Origin: Theocolax elegans
Lineage: Eukaryota > Arthropoda > Insecta > Hymenoptera > Cerocephalidae
Assembly: GCA_026168455.1 (NCBI GenBank)
Contig: CM047426.1
Span: forward strand, 26,471,058 to 26,535,057
Direction: 5' to 3'
Length of the DNA: 64,000 bases
Position 1 is the first letter of the stretch; each line of letters begins with the position of its first letter. The translations under genes were made by a program, and so were the position numbers. The notes under the pieces were generated by a model. The model was not told where the DNA came from and made no database searches. It saw nothing but the letters and a program-made list of their open reading frames with translations. Of this stretch, positions 48,341-59,760 are shown piece by piece.

Positions 48341-48819
48341 TATCGCAATGTGTATTATACGACTCTCTTTTACTTCCCTTGCGCTTTTAAATCGGGAGCA
48401 TATGGAACGTGATGTCATCGCGAGTTGAATATTTCGAAACAAAAGTATTTAAAGAAACGTTTGAAATAAAGTTTACTTGATTTTGACGATTCTTATCAAG
48501 TACTGATAATACGCGGAATATAAATGATACTTTTTCTATCGTATTTACAGATGTTTTAGTTAATACACCGGTATGCATATATTTTTAAAACATTGTATTA
48601 TTTTCGGGCAATTTCACGATAATTATATAACGGTTTCAGATTGTACGATAAATAAAGCGAATTATTTAAAATTGGTAATAAAACGTGATTATATTCGAGA
48701 AAGTAATTAGTTAATTTGAACGTACTCGTTTGGTTGAAAATCTATAGAAGGATAATTTAAGTAAAATCCTAGAGTTGGCTAATCACTTGGAAAAGTACCT
48801 CTTACCACTTAACCCAGTG

Positions 48820-49115
48820 GTTCGGAGGATCGCGGTGCATTTTCGAGTCGTAAGCGAGGCTCGGCCAATATTCGAGGACGACGTCGCTCTGGCTATAAAG
48901 AAAGCGCGCGCCTCGTAAAACCGGTATGCTCGTGCGGGCAGACATCCCGGGAAGATTTATCGGCGCAAAGCTGCCGGCGCTCCTGCGATCAACGATTTCT
49001 TTTGCTAGATCGGAAAACGCCGCCGGTGCTGATCGCGCGAGAGGGAAAACTCGTGGCTCTCCTCTCCTCTGCAGATTGTGCGGAAATGAACTGGTACTAC
49101 AAGTTATTGAATAGA
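48820..49115. promoter_or_regulatory. GC-rich island
   Basis: CpG-dense (AAAGCGCGCGCCTCGTAAAA; GGCGCAAAGCTGCCGGCGC). The 62-codon plus frame at 48926-49114 has no recognised domain. It is about 500 bp from the previous island and the two may act together. Confidence 0.3.
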
Positions 49116-49609
49116 CTCGGATGAAATTTTTTTTCTCGATATTACAATGCAGTTTTTTGCGCGTAGAACGCTACTCTGAGATAATAGATATGTTTCTACT
49201 TTTATTATTTTCATAACTTTCTATCTATTGTTAAACATTTTCTGGTAAATCCACGGATTCGGTTCAAAAATGATCAAAGTTAATCAACTTACTCATAGAC
49301 ATTAAGATGAACATTACATATAATAGTGTATTATTAATCGATTACGTCGAGAAATGTCCTTAAATACATGTAGATCAATGGTTCAATGAGGTAGAAAAAA
49401 TGCAATAAATTTAGTTTACTCTCAATGATCAGTGATGCACAGTTACAAATATATATATAAACAGAACAATAAAAAATTAAATCAATGAACATAAAAATAA
49501 TAAAAATAATAAATTGGTGCAGAATATAATCATCACTTCATAAAATGTAATAATAACAGTGTATATAAAAAATAAAAAATATAAGATTTAATTTTGATTA
49601 GTCACTTGT

Positions 49610-49850
49610 GTTTACATTTCGTATCTGTTTGACAGTGATTTGTATACAAAGTAGGTGAAAACGAACGGATACATTTAGTACGATGAGATTATACTCAGAT
49701 TAATAAGGTAAACTATCGTCTGTGTTGATTTTATAAAATCTGTGTTATTCGTTTTGTTCGTGTAATATACTAATAAAAATTGTTTATTTAGCCTGATGAA
49801 GTGGTTGGTGAATTCCAGCTACGAAAGGTTGCGCATTAAACTGAAAAACA
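49610..49850 (+). repeat. Retroelement-tail-like sequence with hammerhead-ribozyme-like core
   Basis: GCCTGATGAAGTGG at about 49791 and CTACGAAAGGTTGCG at about 49820 give the two conserved hammerhead core pieces (CTGATGA and GAAA). They are separated by an imperfect hairpin (AGTGG…CCAGCT). Known Penelope-like retroelements carry hammerhead motifs of this layout in their terminal repeats. The stem pairing here is imperfect, so activity is doubtful. Confidence 0.3.
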
Positions 49851-52015
49851 ATTTTGTAAAAATAAAAGATACAAGAATGAGGACGAAAGAGCAACAGATA
49901 ATATACAAAGAGTGTTAATAAGCTTTCTCGTCAACCATAGCTCGCGGATCCACATGGATACAGAAGGTAAGCGAAAGAGAAGGAGAGAGATTGAGAAGGT
50001 CATAGACATTCGTATGCTAATCATGCCCAGACGAGGCGAGCGAGCCCACGTGTGCCGCTTGTGCATGACTCGACAAACCGATAAACGCGAACGCGACGTA
50101 AGTACACATCAGCATAGATAATGGCTCATTGGTTTTACCTACGGGCTACTATCTCTTCTTGGCAAACTCGCGCGCTTCGGACTATTTAGAACGATCGTAC
50201 TATAAATTTCACATTGGACCGATTCGTGGTTCTCCATTGAACAATCTTGTTGTTATAATATTTTTCAACCATTATCTTTTACGGACGCTTATTTTAAATC
50301 ATCTTACCCTTTTCCACACTACGGAAACAAGGAAAGTGATGAAAAAAATTATAGTCGAAGCATGTGTGCATTCGTAAGTCAGTTGTAGAGTCACCTGCTC
50401 TTCGCATACTTGTTGCATATAAGGTACTATGAAAAATGTTTAAGTGACATTATAGGTTTAGAAGAAAACTTTAGTTTTAATAACTTAATTCTGCATCACA
50501 ATAATTTTATGATTTTAATATACATTTTACATTTTCAAACGTAACTATAATTGGTCGGTGTTGAATAAACGTTGATAGTATTGTAAAATAATGCATGCCT
50601 GTGTGAATAGTTATTGAATACTTTAAAAAATAATTAATAAAACTGATCTTTGAAAGTTTCTGATACACCGTCTTGTAAAAGCATTTCTAATGAATTTCCC
50701 GTGTTCACTGTTTTTCTATCTCAATCGGATGCAATTGAAATTGAATGTAACAGCAAAATAAAAGAGAGTTCTCTAGCTTTCTCTCTTATTCGATGGCAAT
50801 CTCAAAGCTTGTGCAAGTACTTGCCAAGAACTTGAATCCATCTGGACTTCCGCTTTTCTCAGCGAACTTTGCTCCACTTCCGTTTAACGATTCCCTTGGA
50901 AAATGGAGTTTTGTCAAGTGCTTTTCTACTTAGGGATTGGCACAACCAAAAAATACTTCGCTTATTACTTCTGACGCTTTCGTTCGCAAATTGTCTTATC
51001 ATGTTAATAGGGGTTTTATACCTACGCAAAACTTGTATCGAGTGTTCGTTAAATTTATCGCGTTTATTTCTTTATACTTATCCGCATTCTACCTTTTTAA
51101 TGCAACATTCTCTTTCTACGCGATTTATGGAAATACCGTATAATACATTCGCATAATTTATCTGTATTATAACATTCGCTTAAACTACACCGTCATAAAT
51201 GTTTTCGCCGGCGTAAAAATTTTGACGTGATGTAGTATCTACAGGTTTACTGACTGCAAAAAAGGAAATGAATGAAACAACGAAAAGTGTCAAGTTGAAT
51301 AATTGAAAAATCTAGGATGCGACTAGAGACAAATTCGTTACGTCGTTTCTTTCCAGTGATCGATGTACTGCCGTAACTTTAACTGAGAGACAGTACGTAA
51401 ACCGTCTGCATCTTTTTCGTCAACTTGTTCCTGGATAATAAAGTTTACTTCTCTCTCCTTCCAACAGTAATTTTTTCTAAGTTTGTTTAACCAAATCCTG
51501 TTTTTACCATTTATCAAATCGGTAACTTCTACTGTTACCTCTATGGCTAACGTATATTTAACCAAATTTTAGGATATTTTGATTATTCTTTTTTCATGAT
51601 TCTTACAACTCCTATACAAAAACTTGTAAAATAAAGAAACCATTTTTTTATTGTATTTTCTCTTAGTTTTTTTCAATCTCTCATCGGTTGGAGTATTTAT
51701 TTTCGAGTTACGATATAATTACAGAAAATATACTTATGCACTAATGAAGCTTTTTTTTCTATTTACCAAAGATTGTTGGTATTATTCACTTTATTATAAA
51801 TAATGTATTTAATTATGAATACTAAATCTGTATGTATACGGAACAAGAATTTGTTATTATTCAGCATTTGGTCTTGGAAAAGAATATGAGACAACACATT
51901 TCGTGAGCAACGACCATGTTCCCAAAGTTGGAAACCTAACTTCAAATAAACAATGACTGGTATTTATCATCCATATAGTTTGTTTATAAGATAATTTAAG
52001 TATTTTCGATTTTGG
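49851..52015. other. Intronic DNA, mixed composition
   Basis: Moderate-GC patches lie at 49920-50110 and 50700-50950. Open frames here, including a 75-codon minus frame ending at 51338, lack recognisable domains or consistent splice sites. Nothing is called. Confidence 0.35.
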
Positions 52016-52016
52016 C

Positions 52017-52068
<52 letters not shown>
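52017..52068. repeat. (TA)n microsatellite
   Basis: About 25 TA units directly abut the foldback element at 52066. The element may have inserted into a TA target, or the array may have expanded from its TA duplication. Confidence 0.9.
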
Positions 52069-52070
<2 letters not shown>

Positions 52071-53019
52071 GCTATTTCACGTCAAGTGGTACGATGAAAA
52101 TTTTAAATCGCTCCAAAATTTGAAAACAGGCTGGAAATATCTTCCAGAAGATAGAAAAAAATTTTTAGGTGTTAAAAATTATTTGCCTGAGAGTTATTCC
52201 ACCATAAAAAATGGAAATTTTTCAATTTTTAGAAAAATTTCTATTTTTAAAGCCATTTATCTCAAAATCTATTAATTTTTTTAAAAAAATGTTACATACA
52301 ACTTTTGTTTAAAATAATCTTTAGAACTTATCTACCTTGGTTACAATTCTTAATTTTTAAATCTCGAAGAGATTGAACGCCTGGAAATATTGAATATCAA
52401 AAAAAGGCGACCACGCCACAATCGATTTTGATCTAACACCGCTCAAAAGATCACATTTTTCGAGAGCTTTCGAGTGGCGGTGGTTAGATTATTGGCCAAG
52501 ACCGCTGGTGTAGATTATACCTCATAAACCTCATAAAATCACTAATTTTCATGTATTTTAGAGCATAACATACACCAGCGGTCTTGGCCAATAATCTAAC
52601 GACCGCCATTCGAAAGCTCTCGAAAAATGTGATCTTTTGAGCGGTGTTAGATCAAAATCGATTGTGGCGTGGTCGCCTTTTTTTGATATTCAATATTTCC
52701 AGGCGTTCAATCTCTTCGAGATTTAAAAATTAAGAATTGTAACCAAGGTAGATAAGTTCTAAAGATTATTTTGAACAAAAGTTGTATGTAACATTTTTTT
52801 AAAAAAATTAATAGATTTTGAGATAAATGGCTTTAAAAATAGAAATTTTTCTAAAAAGTTGAAAAATTTCCATTTTTCATGGTGGAATAACTCTTGGGCA
52901 AATTATTTTTAACACCTAAAAATTTTTTTCTATCTTCTGGAAGATATTTCCAGCCTGTTTTCAAATTTTAAAGCGATTTAAAATTTTCATCGTACCACTT
53001 GACGTGAAATGGCCCATAT
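52066..53019. mobile_element. Long palindromic foldback with ATGGGCTATTTCACGTCAAG ends
   Basis: About 950 bp form two arms of roughly 445 bp in inverse, with a loop at about 52511-52568. GGCTATTTCACGTCAAGTGG pairs with its inverse, and so do GGAAATATCTTCCAGAAGAT and CCAGCGGTCTTGGCCAATAA. Arm identity is very high. No protein is encoded. It lies in the inferred Rab26 intron, so the primary transcript would contain a long double-stranded RNA hairpin. Confidence 0.9.
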
Positions 53020-54150
53020 TTTTATCAAACTATGCTTTTTATTAATAAGTCATGTATAATTTAACGTATTTTTCCACATAAGTTTGAACTTAAGGGGATG
53101 TCGGGCACAAATTGCTGGGATCTACACCTTATGACCCACCAATTATATCGAATCGAAAATATTGAATTAAAAATCTGAACAAAATTCGTAAGGATTGTTT
53201 AAAACATAAGAAGGGGCATAACGAATTTTTATAATAATTGAACAAACAATTTCGGGTTGGTAATTATTAGTGAAAAAAGCAAAAATTTTCAACTCAAACA
53301 TCGTAATTAAAATATAGATTTAAAAATCTGAAAAATTTAGGGTTTATTGTTGAAAACATGCCTGAAGGCCTAATGGACAGGATTTTTTAAAAAATTCATT
53401 CTTTTGATTATAAAAAAATACTATAAATCACCATTTTTGAGTCCGACATCTCCTTAAATTTAGTATCTAATTAAACATTTAATTATGTCATTATTTATTT
53501 TGTTGTTCGCAGTACGACTTATCAAAACATCTAAATTTAAATAAATACCAAGTCACGATCTTCATGAAGTTTGCATTCAGTTTTTTGTGATAATTCTTAA
53601 AAAGCACTAATGAACTCTAACGAATAAGTGCTAAAAGACTTATTATCCTGATGCGTTGAGACAATGTGCATTTCGCGTGGAATGAATGGTAATTTGAACG
53701 TGCAAGAGGCATACAATGATATTAATCAAATATTTATCTGTAACAATTAAAATTTTGATTTGTTATCACATTAAAATTGAATGATTACACTATAATATAG
53801 TTATTGCAACCAAATATTAAGTTACTATTTAGTTAGGAAACCATTGTTTTTGTTTTCTCATCTAACGAATCCTGCTTTCCTGATCAAAATTTGTATGTGA
53901 CGAGAAAGTTCATATTCTTCACTGTATAACTATATCGCCTGTAACTACACAGCAGCGTCAGTGTTACAGTAAAAGCATTCTTTCCGTCTATTACTAAACA
54001 AAAAAACTGTTTACCAAACAATTAGTAAATTGAGCTATTAGTAAATTAAAAAAAAATTATGATTTATAGTCAATCAGTGTGGAAACGTGCCGATAGGCAG
54101 GCACAATATTGATCAATGGTCGACTAAATGAACCTAGTCCTCGAGTAAAT
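53020..54150. other. AT-rich intronic DNA
   Basis: No feature was recognised. Confidence 0.4.
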
Positions 54151-54159
54151 GCAGAATCC

Positions 54160-54670
54160 CCTGATTTCTCATTCTCGCGTTCAGTTGTTTAACGACCGTT
54201 CGCCTCGACTCTCGAGAATCCCTCGCCCTTTCCCAAATCACACGGGAGCTCTCGAGTCTCGGTCCGTTTCCCTCTTTCTCTTTCCATTACCACGAGAACG
54301 CTAACTCAATTTGTATGCGGGAACGCGACTCTCAGCCAGATGCGCGCTTAAGGTCAGAGACGAGGCTCAGTCCTCAGTCCGGACTCCGGACCGCCTTATA
54401 TACCCCCACCAAGTGGAATACGTGCGCGAGATATCTTTAGGCCGCACTTAATCGCATTCCGCCGGACTGCACCAGACGGATTATGTATGTTGTTATATAT
54501 CTCGTAAAAGGCCACTCGCGGCCTTAATCCTCTCCGCCTCGTTCCTCCACCGCATTCTTTCCTCTCGTCTTCTTCTTCTGCGCTCTTTAACTGATAAGCC
54601 TATGGAAAGAAGTTGAGACCCTGTGCTCTGCGTCTCTTTGCGTTCTCCTCTTTTTTTTTCTTTTTTTTTT
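54160..54670. promoter_or_regulatory. Large GC-rich island with TATA-like box
   Basis: About 450 bp of CpG-rich sequence. It contains repeated CTCTCGAG/CTCGAGTCTCG words, a tandem CAGTCCTCAGTCCGGACTCC, CGCCTTATATACCCCC (TATA-like, about 54394) and GCCGCACTTAATCGCATTCC (homeodomain-type TTAATC). It ends in a T/C-rich tract. No open frame has coding character. It is the best candidate in the window for an intronic promoter or enhancer. Confidence 0.4.
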
Positions 54671-56495
54671 TTGTATTCTTCCGAGCTCTTCGCGAGTGAG
54701 CGATGTTTACAAGATTAGTCAGCAATGACGACCTATAAGGACGCGATAATCTTTACCTTTTGAAATGATAATTAAAAGTAAAAGTGGCGCTTCGCCATAA
54801 ATTTCAAAATTTGAAAAATTTAAATAATATTTAATCGTGGAAATTGCTTTCGAAGCTAGTGACTTTATTTTGTGAAAACTATTACTACACGATTCACTAT
54901 AGTAATTGATTTTCAAAGCAGATTGTCAGAACGAAGGTAAGTTACAAATGACGATTATAAAAATAAATTCACGGACGATTAAACGAACTGAAATCGTGAT
55001 AACGAGTAATAGAAAGAGAGAACGAAAGGGAAACAAAGAATCTGAGAACAGCACCTCAGTTTGAAATATAAAGGTGGCTTCCTAGCAGTCGTTGATGCTT
55101 ACAAGAATGCATGCACGTGAAGAGATGAGGGAAAAGGAAAGGGGGATGCAAAAACCGGCTGGAAATGATAGACCCCCTACCGGTTTCACTTGGTTTAGTA
55201 AAGAACTTCTTCGTCCGATGGACTATCTTTTGCCTGATCTTTTCTTTCTCTTTCTTTATCCCTTTCCGTATACTTTTCTTTCTTTTTACCAGTGAATTTC
55301 GCATATTTAAATTTTATCCCCGAAAAAAAAGAGAGAAAACCAACCTCTATATCGACGAGAAATTATTTATATAATAATCCACATAAAATATTGTATATAT
55401 GTCTACGAGTTAATGATTGTTATGAACTCAAAAAATATACCATTGATATTTATGAATAAAATAATAAAATATTAATCCAGTGAGATTATGCTCAAATTAA
55501 ACGAGTGATAAGAGTTTTGGATAAATCTACTTTCGCCACGCATCGTATGTATTTTATATTCCACATTCGACTGCGATCATTTTTAGACCTTGAGAAGAGG
55601 GGCCGACGCGCTTTCCAATTTTTATACCCCACATGTACACCCTATCCCTGGTTAATTTTACTTTCCCTCTGCCAATTTTATTTTCGCCCCGCTTAATTTA
55701 CATTCGCCCTGCTAATTTTACTTATATCCCGCCAATACGTTTGTCGGAAATATATGCTACTTTCGACCCGATTTTCAAGGTCGTTTTACTCGAGTGCGAA
55801 ATAAATGATATTACATTTAACTTAACAAACATCTAATACAATCAGCTCGATTAATCGAATGGAAGCATGTTAAAAACAAAATAAAAAGTAATTTTATCGT
55901 TTAGGAATAATTTTTTTTCTTATGTCACATTAATCGCATTCTGATTTATAACCAATTATTTATACCGATGGTACTTGTATAGCATATAACCAAGATGGGC
56001 TACTTGTATGTATAAAGGCCGTGCAATTACTACCCTTAATTACAATTAGTTCAATCGTAAGTGGACATAAACTGCTTGCGATCCAGTATACGATTCGTCG
56101 AAATCGTTTGCAACTATTTATTCCGAGAAGAGATAATCTAGAAATTAACGAACCGCAACACGTAATTATTATTTAAATATTTCGTTTTGTTACAATTAAT
56201 ATTATATAGACATATAAACGAAAAATCTAAAATCTTCGTAGAAACCGAGCGGTAAATATTTAAGTATTGTAATAATTTTGAAATAAATTAACGACTCCTC
56301 TTACGCGAATAATATTCTCGTTGATTAGAGTAATTTAAACATTGCACATACTTGTTTCATTGGGATCGTTAGACACTCGGTTTAAAATAACCTGGGTATA
56401 AATCAAAGGAAGAATGAAACGTCGGTAATCAATGCTAATTTACGAAGTAAAAAAGATCCACACAATCTCACAGTTGGATCAGTCTATAAACTGGT
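54671..56495. other. Intronic DNA
   Basis: Short degenerate direct repeats GCTAATTTTACTTTCGCCC-like lie at about 55650-55735 (TTAATTTTACTTTCCCTCTG; TTAATTTACATTCGCCCTGC; TAATTTTACTTATATCCCGC). Their period is about 20-24 bp over four or more units. Otherwise nothing was recognised. Confidence 0.4.
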
Positions 56496-56500
56496 GCCGC

Positions 56501-59388
56501 GTATATATATACACAGAAAAAAAAATTTGTTTGAATCAAAAAAATATATTTGTTTGAATTCAGTTTATTTGATTCAAATAAATATTTTTTGATATAAATA
56601 AAATTTAATTGAAATAATAAAACTAATTATTTGTTTTCATGCACACAATTTTATTGATTTATTATTACTTAAATCAAATAAATTTTACTTGAATCATTAA
56701 AATATTTTTTCAATTTTATTTTATCGTTTATTTGAAATGAAAAAACCAATTTTTTCCCATGTTTTAAAAATACCCAATAAAATGGTAAACATAAATCAAG
56801 CAATTAATTTATTTAGTTCAATGAAAAAATTGCATTAATTTAAAAAATAGATTTAACTGAAAATATTTCTTTCATATAAGTACATATTTCTTCAAAATGC
56901 TAGAATATTTGGTTAAATTTATTAAATAATTTTTTAATTTAACGAAATGAACTACATAAATTAATGTTTCTTTCACTTATTAAATTAATGCAAATAATAA
57001 ATTAATTCAAGTAAATTTTTGTTCAAAAAAATTATATGGGTTGATAAAAATTTTTGATTATACAAAATAATTATTTTGTTAAATTAAATAAATAATTTTT
57101 TTTTCTCATAATATTATTTTTATTTCAATTGAGAAGTTTGATTTTATAAAAGCAAAAAAGTAAATTATTTTAAAAGATGGGTTTAGTATGATATAACTTT
57201 ACTTGAACAATTAAGTAACATTAAAAAAATAATGTTTCTCAATTAAATAAATATTTTTTAAAGTGGATTTGCTAAAGTTGAAATTATATTTTATTGTTTC
57301 AATAAAATGTATACTTATTTTAACTAAATTAGGAATCTTTGTTTTAAAATAATAAATTTACTTAATTCAACTATATTTTTTTTTAATTCAACACTCCATT
57401 TGAGTGAAATAAATAATTAAATATTTTAATTGTAAGAAAATTTGTGTTTTTAATTTGGTATGTACTTATTACTTTAATTTTTGTAACTAAATGAATTGAA
57501 AATTATAAAACGCGTTCAGTTTTACGTTGCTTTAAAATAATATGTTATATTATAAAACTTATAATAATTCAGGGACCTACCTGCACCGACTCTCTAAACA
57601 GTACCCGTTATAATTGGTAATTAAAAAAAAAGTTTTGATAAAATAAATTAATTTTAAAGAATATTTTATTAAACAAAGAAACATACGCTTATTGAAAGAA
57701 ATAAATACTTTTTTGAAGCGATGTAATAATTTATTTGTATTAAATGCATTTTTATTAGAAAAAATAAAATTCATACGAAATAAAGTTATTATAAAGAAAT
57801 GTTTTATTGAAACAAAGAAATATTAGTTTATTGAAGGAAATAAATATTTTTTTAAAGCGATGTAATAATTTATTTGTATTAACTGCATTTTTATTAGAAA
57901 AATAAAATCCATATGAAATAAAGTAATTTTAAAGAAATATTTTATTAAAACAAAGAAAACATACGCTTAGTGAAAGAATAAATACTTTTTGAAGCGATGT
58001 AATAATTTATTTGTATTAAATGCATTTTTATTAAAAAAAATAAAATTCATACGAAATAAAGTAATTTTAAAGAAATGTTTTATTGAAACAAAGAAATATT
58101 GGTTTATTGAATTAAATAAATTTTTTTTTTGAAACGATGGAATAATTTATTTGAATGTTCACTGGTTTTGGTAAAAATATTCCAATCAATTTTTGAAAAA
58201 AAATAAAGTTATTAAAATAATTTTTTTTGCTCTTCAAGTTAAATAAACCATTTACTTAAATAAGAGAGCTTTCGGCAACGACCGCTAGGGGAATCCAAGT
58301 TTCCCGCAAGCGGCCAAAAATTTTATCGGTTCATATAAAGAAACTTTCAAAAGTATAAAATTAAATCGAGAAGCGATTTGAAAAAAACGTTTTCATGAAT
58401 CAAGGAAATAATTTACTAAAATTCGCTGCACTATATTAAGGTAAGTAAGAAACATTAATTAAATACAGTTATAGAATCAAATACTCTTCGTTTTATCCAA
58501 TTAAATAAACTATTTACTCAATTTCAGTGTTTCGGTCGTCGTATGAAAACTGGATTCAAGTAACAGATAATTTACATAAAAGATGAAGATGCGTTACATT
58601 AAGAAAACAAGTGCATTAGAACTACAAACTCAAGGATGCTCGATGTAATTAAATGTACATTGGATTCAATGGGCCATTGAACATAATCGAAGAAACGAAA
58701 ATAGTATCAAAGGAAATAATAACTTTTTTTTATGTTAAATAAAAAATTATTTGATTAAGAAAAAGATTTTCTTGATTTAAATGTATAGTTCAATTAAATG
58801 AAATAAATGTTTCATTCAAATAAATAAATTTATTAATAAAATTTACAGAACAGTAATTAGGAAAAGAAATATTAATTTGTTTTAAATATATATTTACCTT
58901 GAAGCAAAGAACACTATTATTAATATAATTACAAAATATTATGAAATTGAATAAATATTTTATTAGTATCAGATAAATGAAACTAATAGGATTAATAAAT
59001 ATCTTTTAAAACAATTAAATAATTTCTTTGTTTCTGACACATCAATTTATAAAACATTGAAATATTTTGTTCGATCGAAAAAATTTTTTGTTGGTTTAAT
59101 AAAATTGTTTGGTTTAAGTGACTAAATATTTCTTACAAATAACTAATTATTTACTTGTGTGTTAATATAGCAGATTTTAATTCAATGAATAATTTGCGTG
59201 TTTAAAAGAAATATGTTGGTCAATACAACGCAATATTTATTTATTTTTAATATAGATTAATTTTGTTCAATAAATATATTTATTAATTTAACAAAACGGA
59301 TTCTTCAAATATAGTGAAAGAAATAATTTACTTGATTCAAAAAAATTTTTTTGAATTCAGTAAATTTTTTTTGCGCGTATATATATAA
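56501..59388. mobile_element. 2.9 kb very AT-rich inverted-terminal element
   Basis: The left end ATATATACACAGAAAAAAAA, then TTTGTTTGAATCAAA, matches the inverse of the right end (ATATATACGCGCAAAAAAAA, then TTTACTGAATTCAAA). GTATATATATA lies at both outer edges and may be the target duplication. The interior is dominated by AAATAAAT/TTTGATT words and has no ORF of note. It contains the dimeric tandem repeat 57641-58155. A single GC-richer insert (AACGACCGCTAGGGGAATCC) sits at 58276. Confidence 0.55.
57641..58155. repeat. Tandem repeat, ~139 bp unit, four copies, alternating A/B types
   Basis: GCGATGTAATAATTTATTTG recurs at 57718, 57857, 57994 and (as ACGATGGAATAATTTATTTG) at 58134, at spacings of 139, 137 and 140. 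Units 1 and 3 carry ACATACGCTTATTGAAAG-type sequence. Units 2 and 4 carry ATATTRGTTTATTGAA. The true repeat is therefore a dimer of about 277 bp present twice. Confidence 0.85.
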
Positions 59389-59760
59389 GGGGCTTATTTC
59401 GTTGTTTTTGCACTCGCGCGTGTGCCAAGGTAAGGAGAACCGTCGGAAGACGTTTTAAAGAGGAAATCGAAGAATCCTGCACCGAGTGAGTGAGTGAGAG
59501 AGAGAGAGAGAGAGAGGCAAAAAGAAGCATTATAGGTATATAGTTGTGGAGGCCGCACCATACGGTGGCGAAATACCGCGCAGACATTGTCGATCATTAT
59601 TCCGCTCGTTCCTCTTTTCGCTATGTAGAGAAATGTGGAGGGAGTTAACCTTGAATAAGATAGCCGTCTCTCGCGACCGAGCACCCAAGACTCGTTCTCG
59701 TGGGTTTGCCCCTTTTTCACTCTATACGGATCTTGATTGGGTTATCGTTTGAATTACTTT
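59389..59760. promoter_or_regulatory. GC-richer island with (GA)n
   Basis: A (GAGT)n/(GA)n tract lies at 59484-59517, followed by CpG-containing sequence to about 59715. Overlapping frames on both strands lack domains. It immediately abuts the right end of the AT-rich element and is a candidate regulatory element. Confidence 0.25.

Noticed and set aside
51338..51565. 75-codon minus frame beginning VKYTLAIEVTVEVTDL
   Set aside because: Faintly recalled the start of a zinc-binding CXXC-type protein family, but the CxxC residues are absent and the rest does not agree. No ATG start.
57577..57774. 65-codon minus frame
   Set aside because: Falls in the 139 bp tandem repeat. Codons mirror the repeat.
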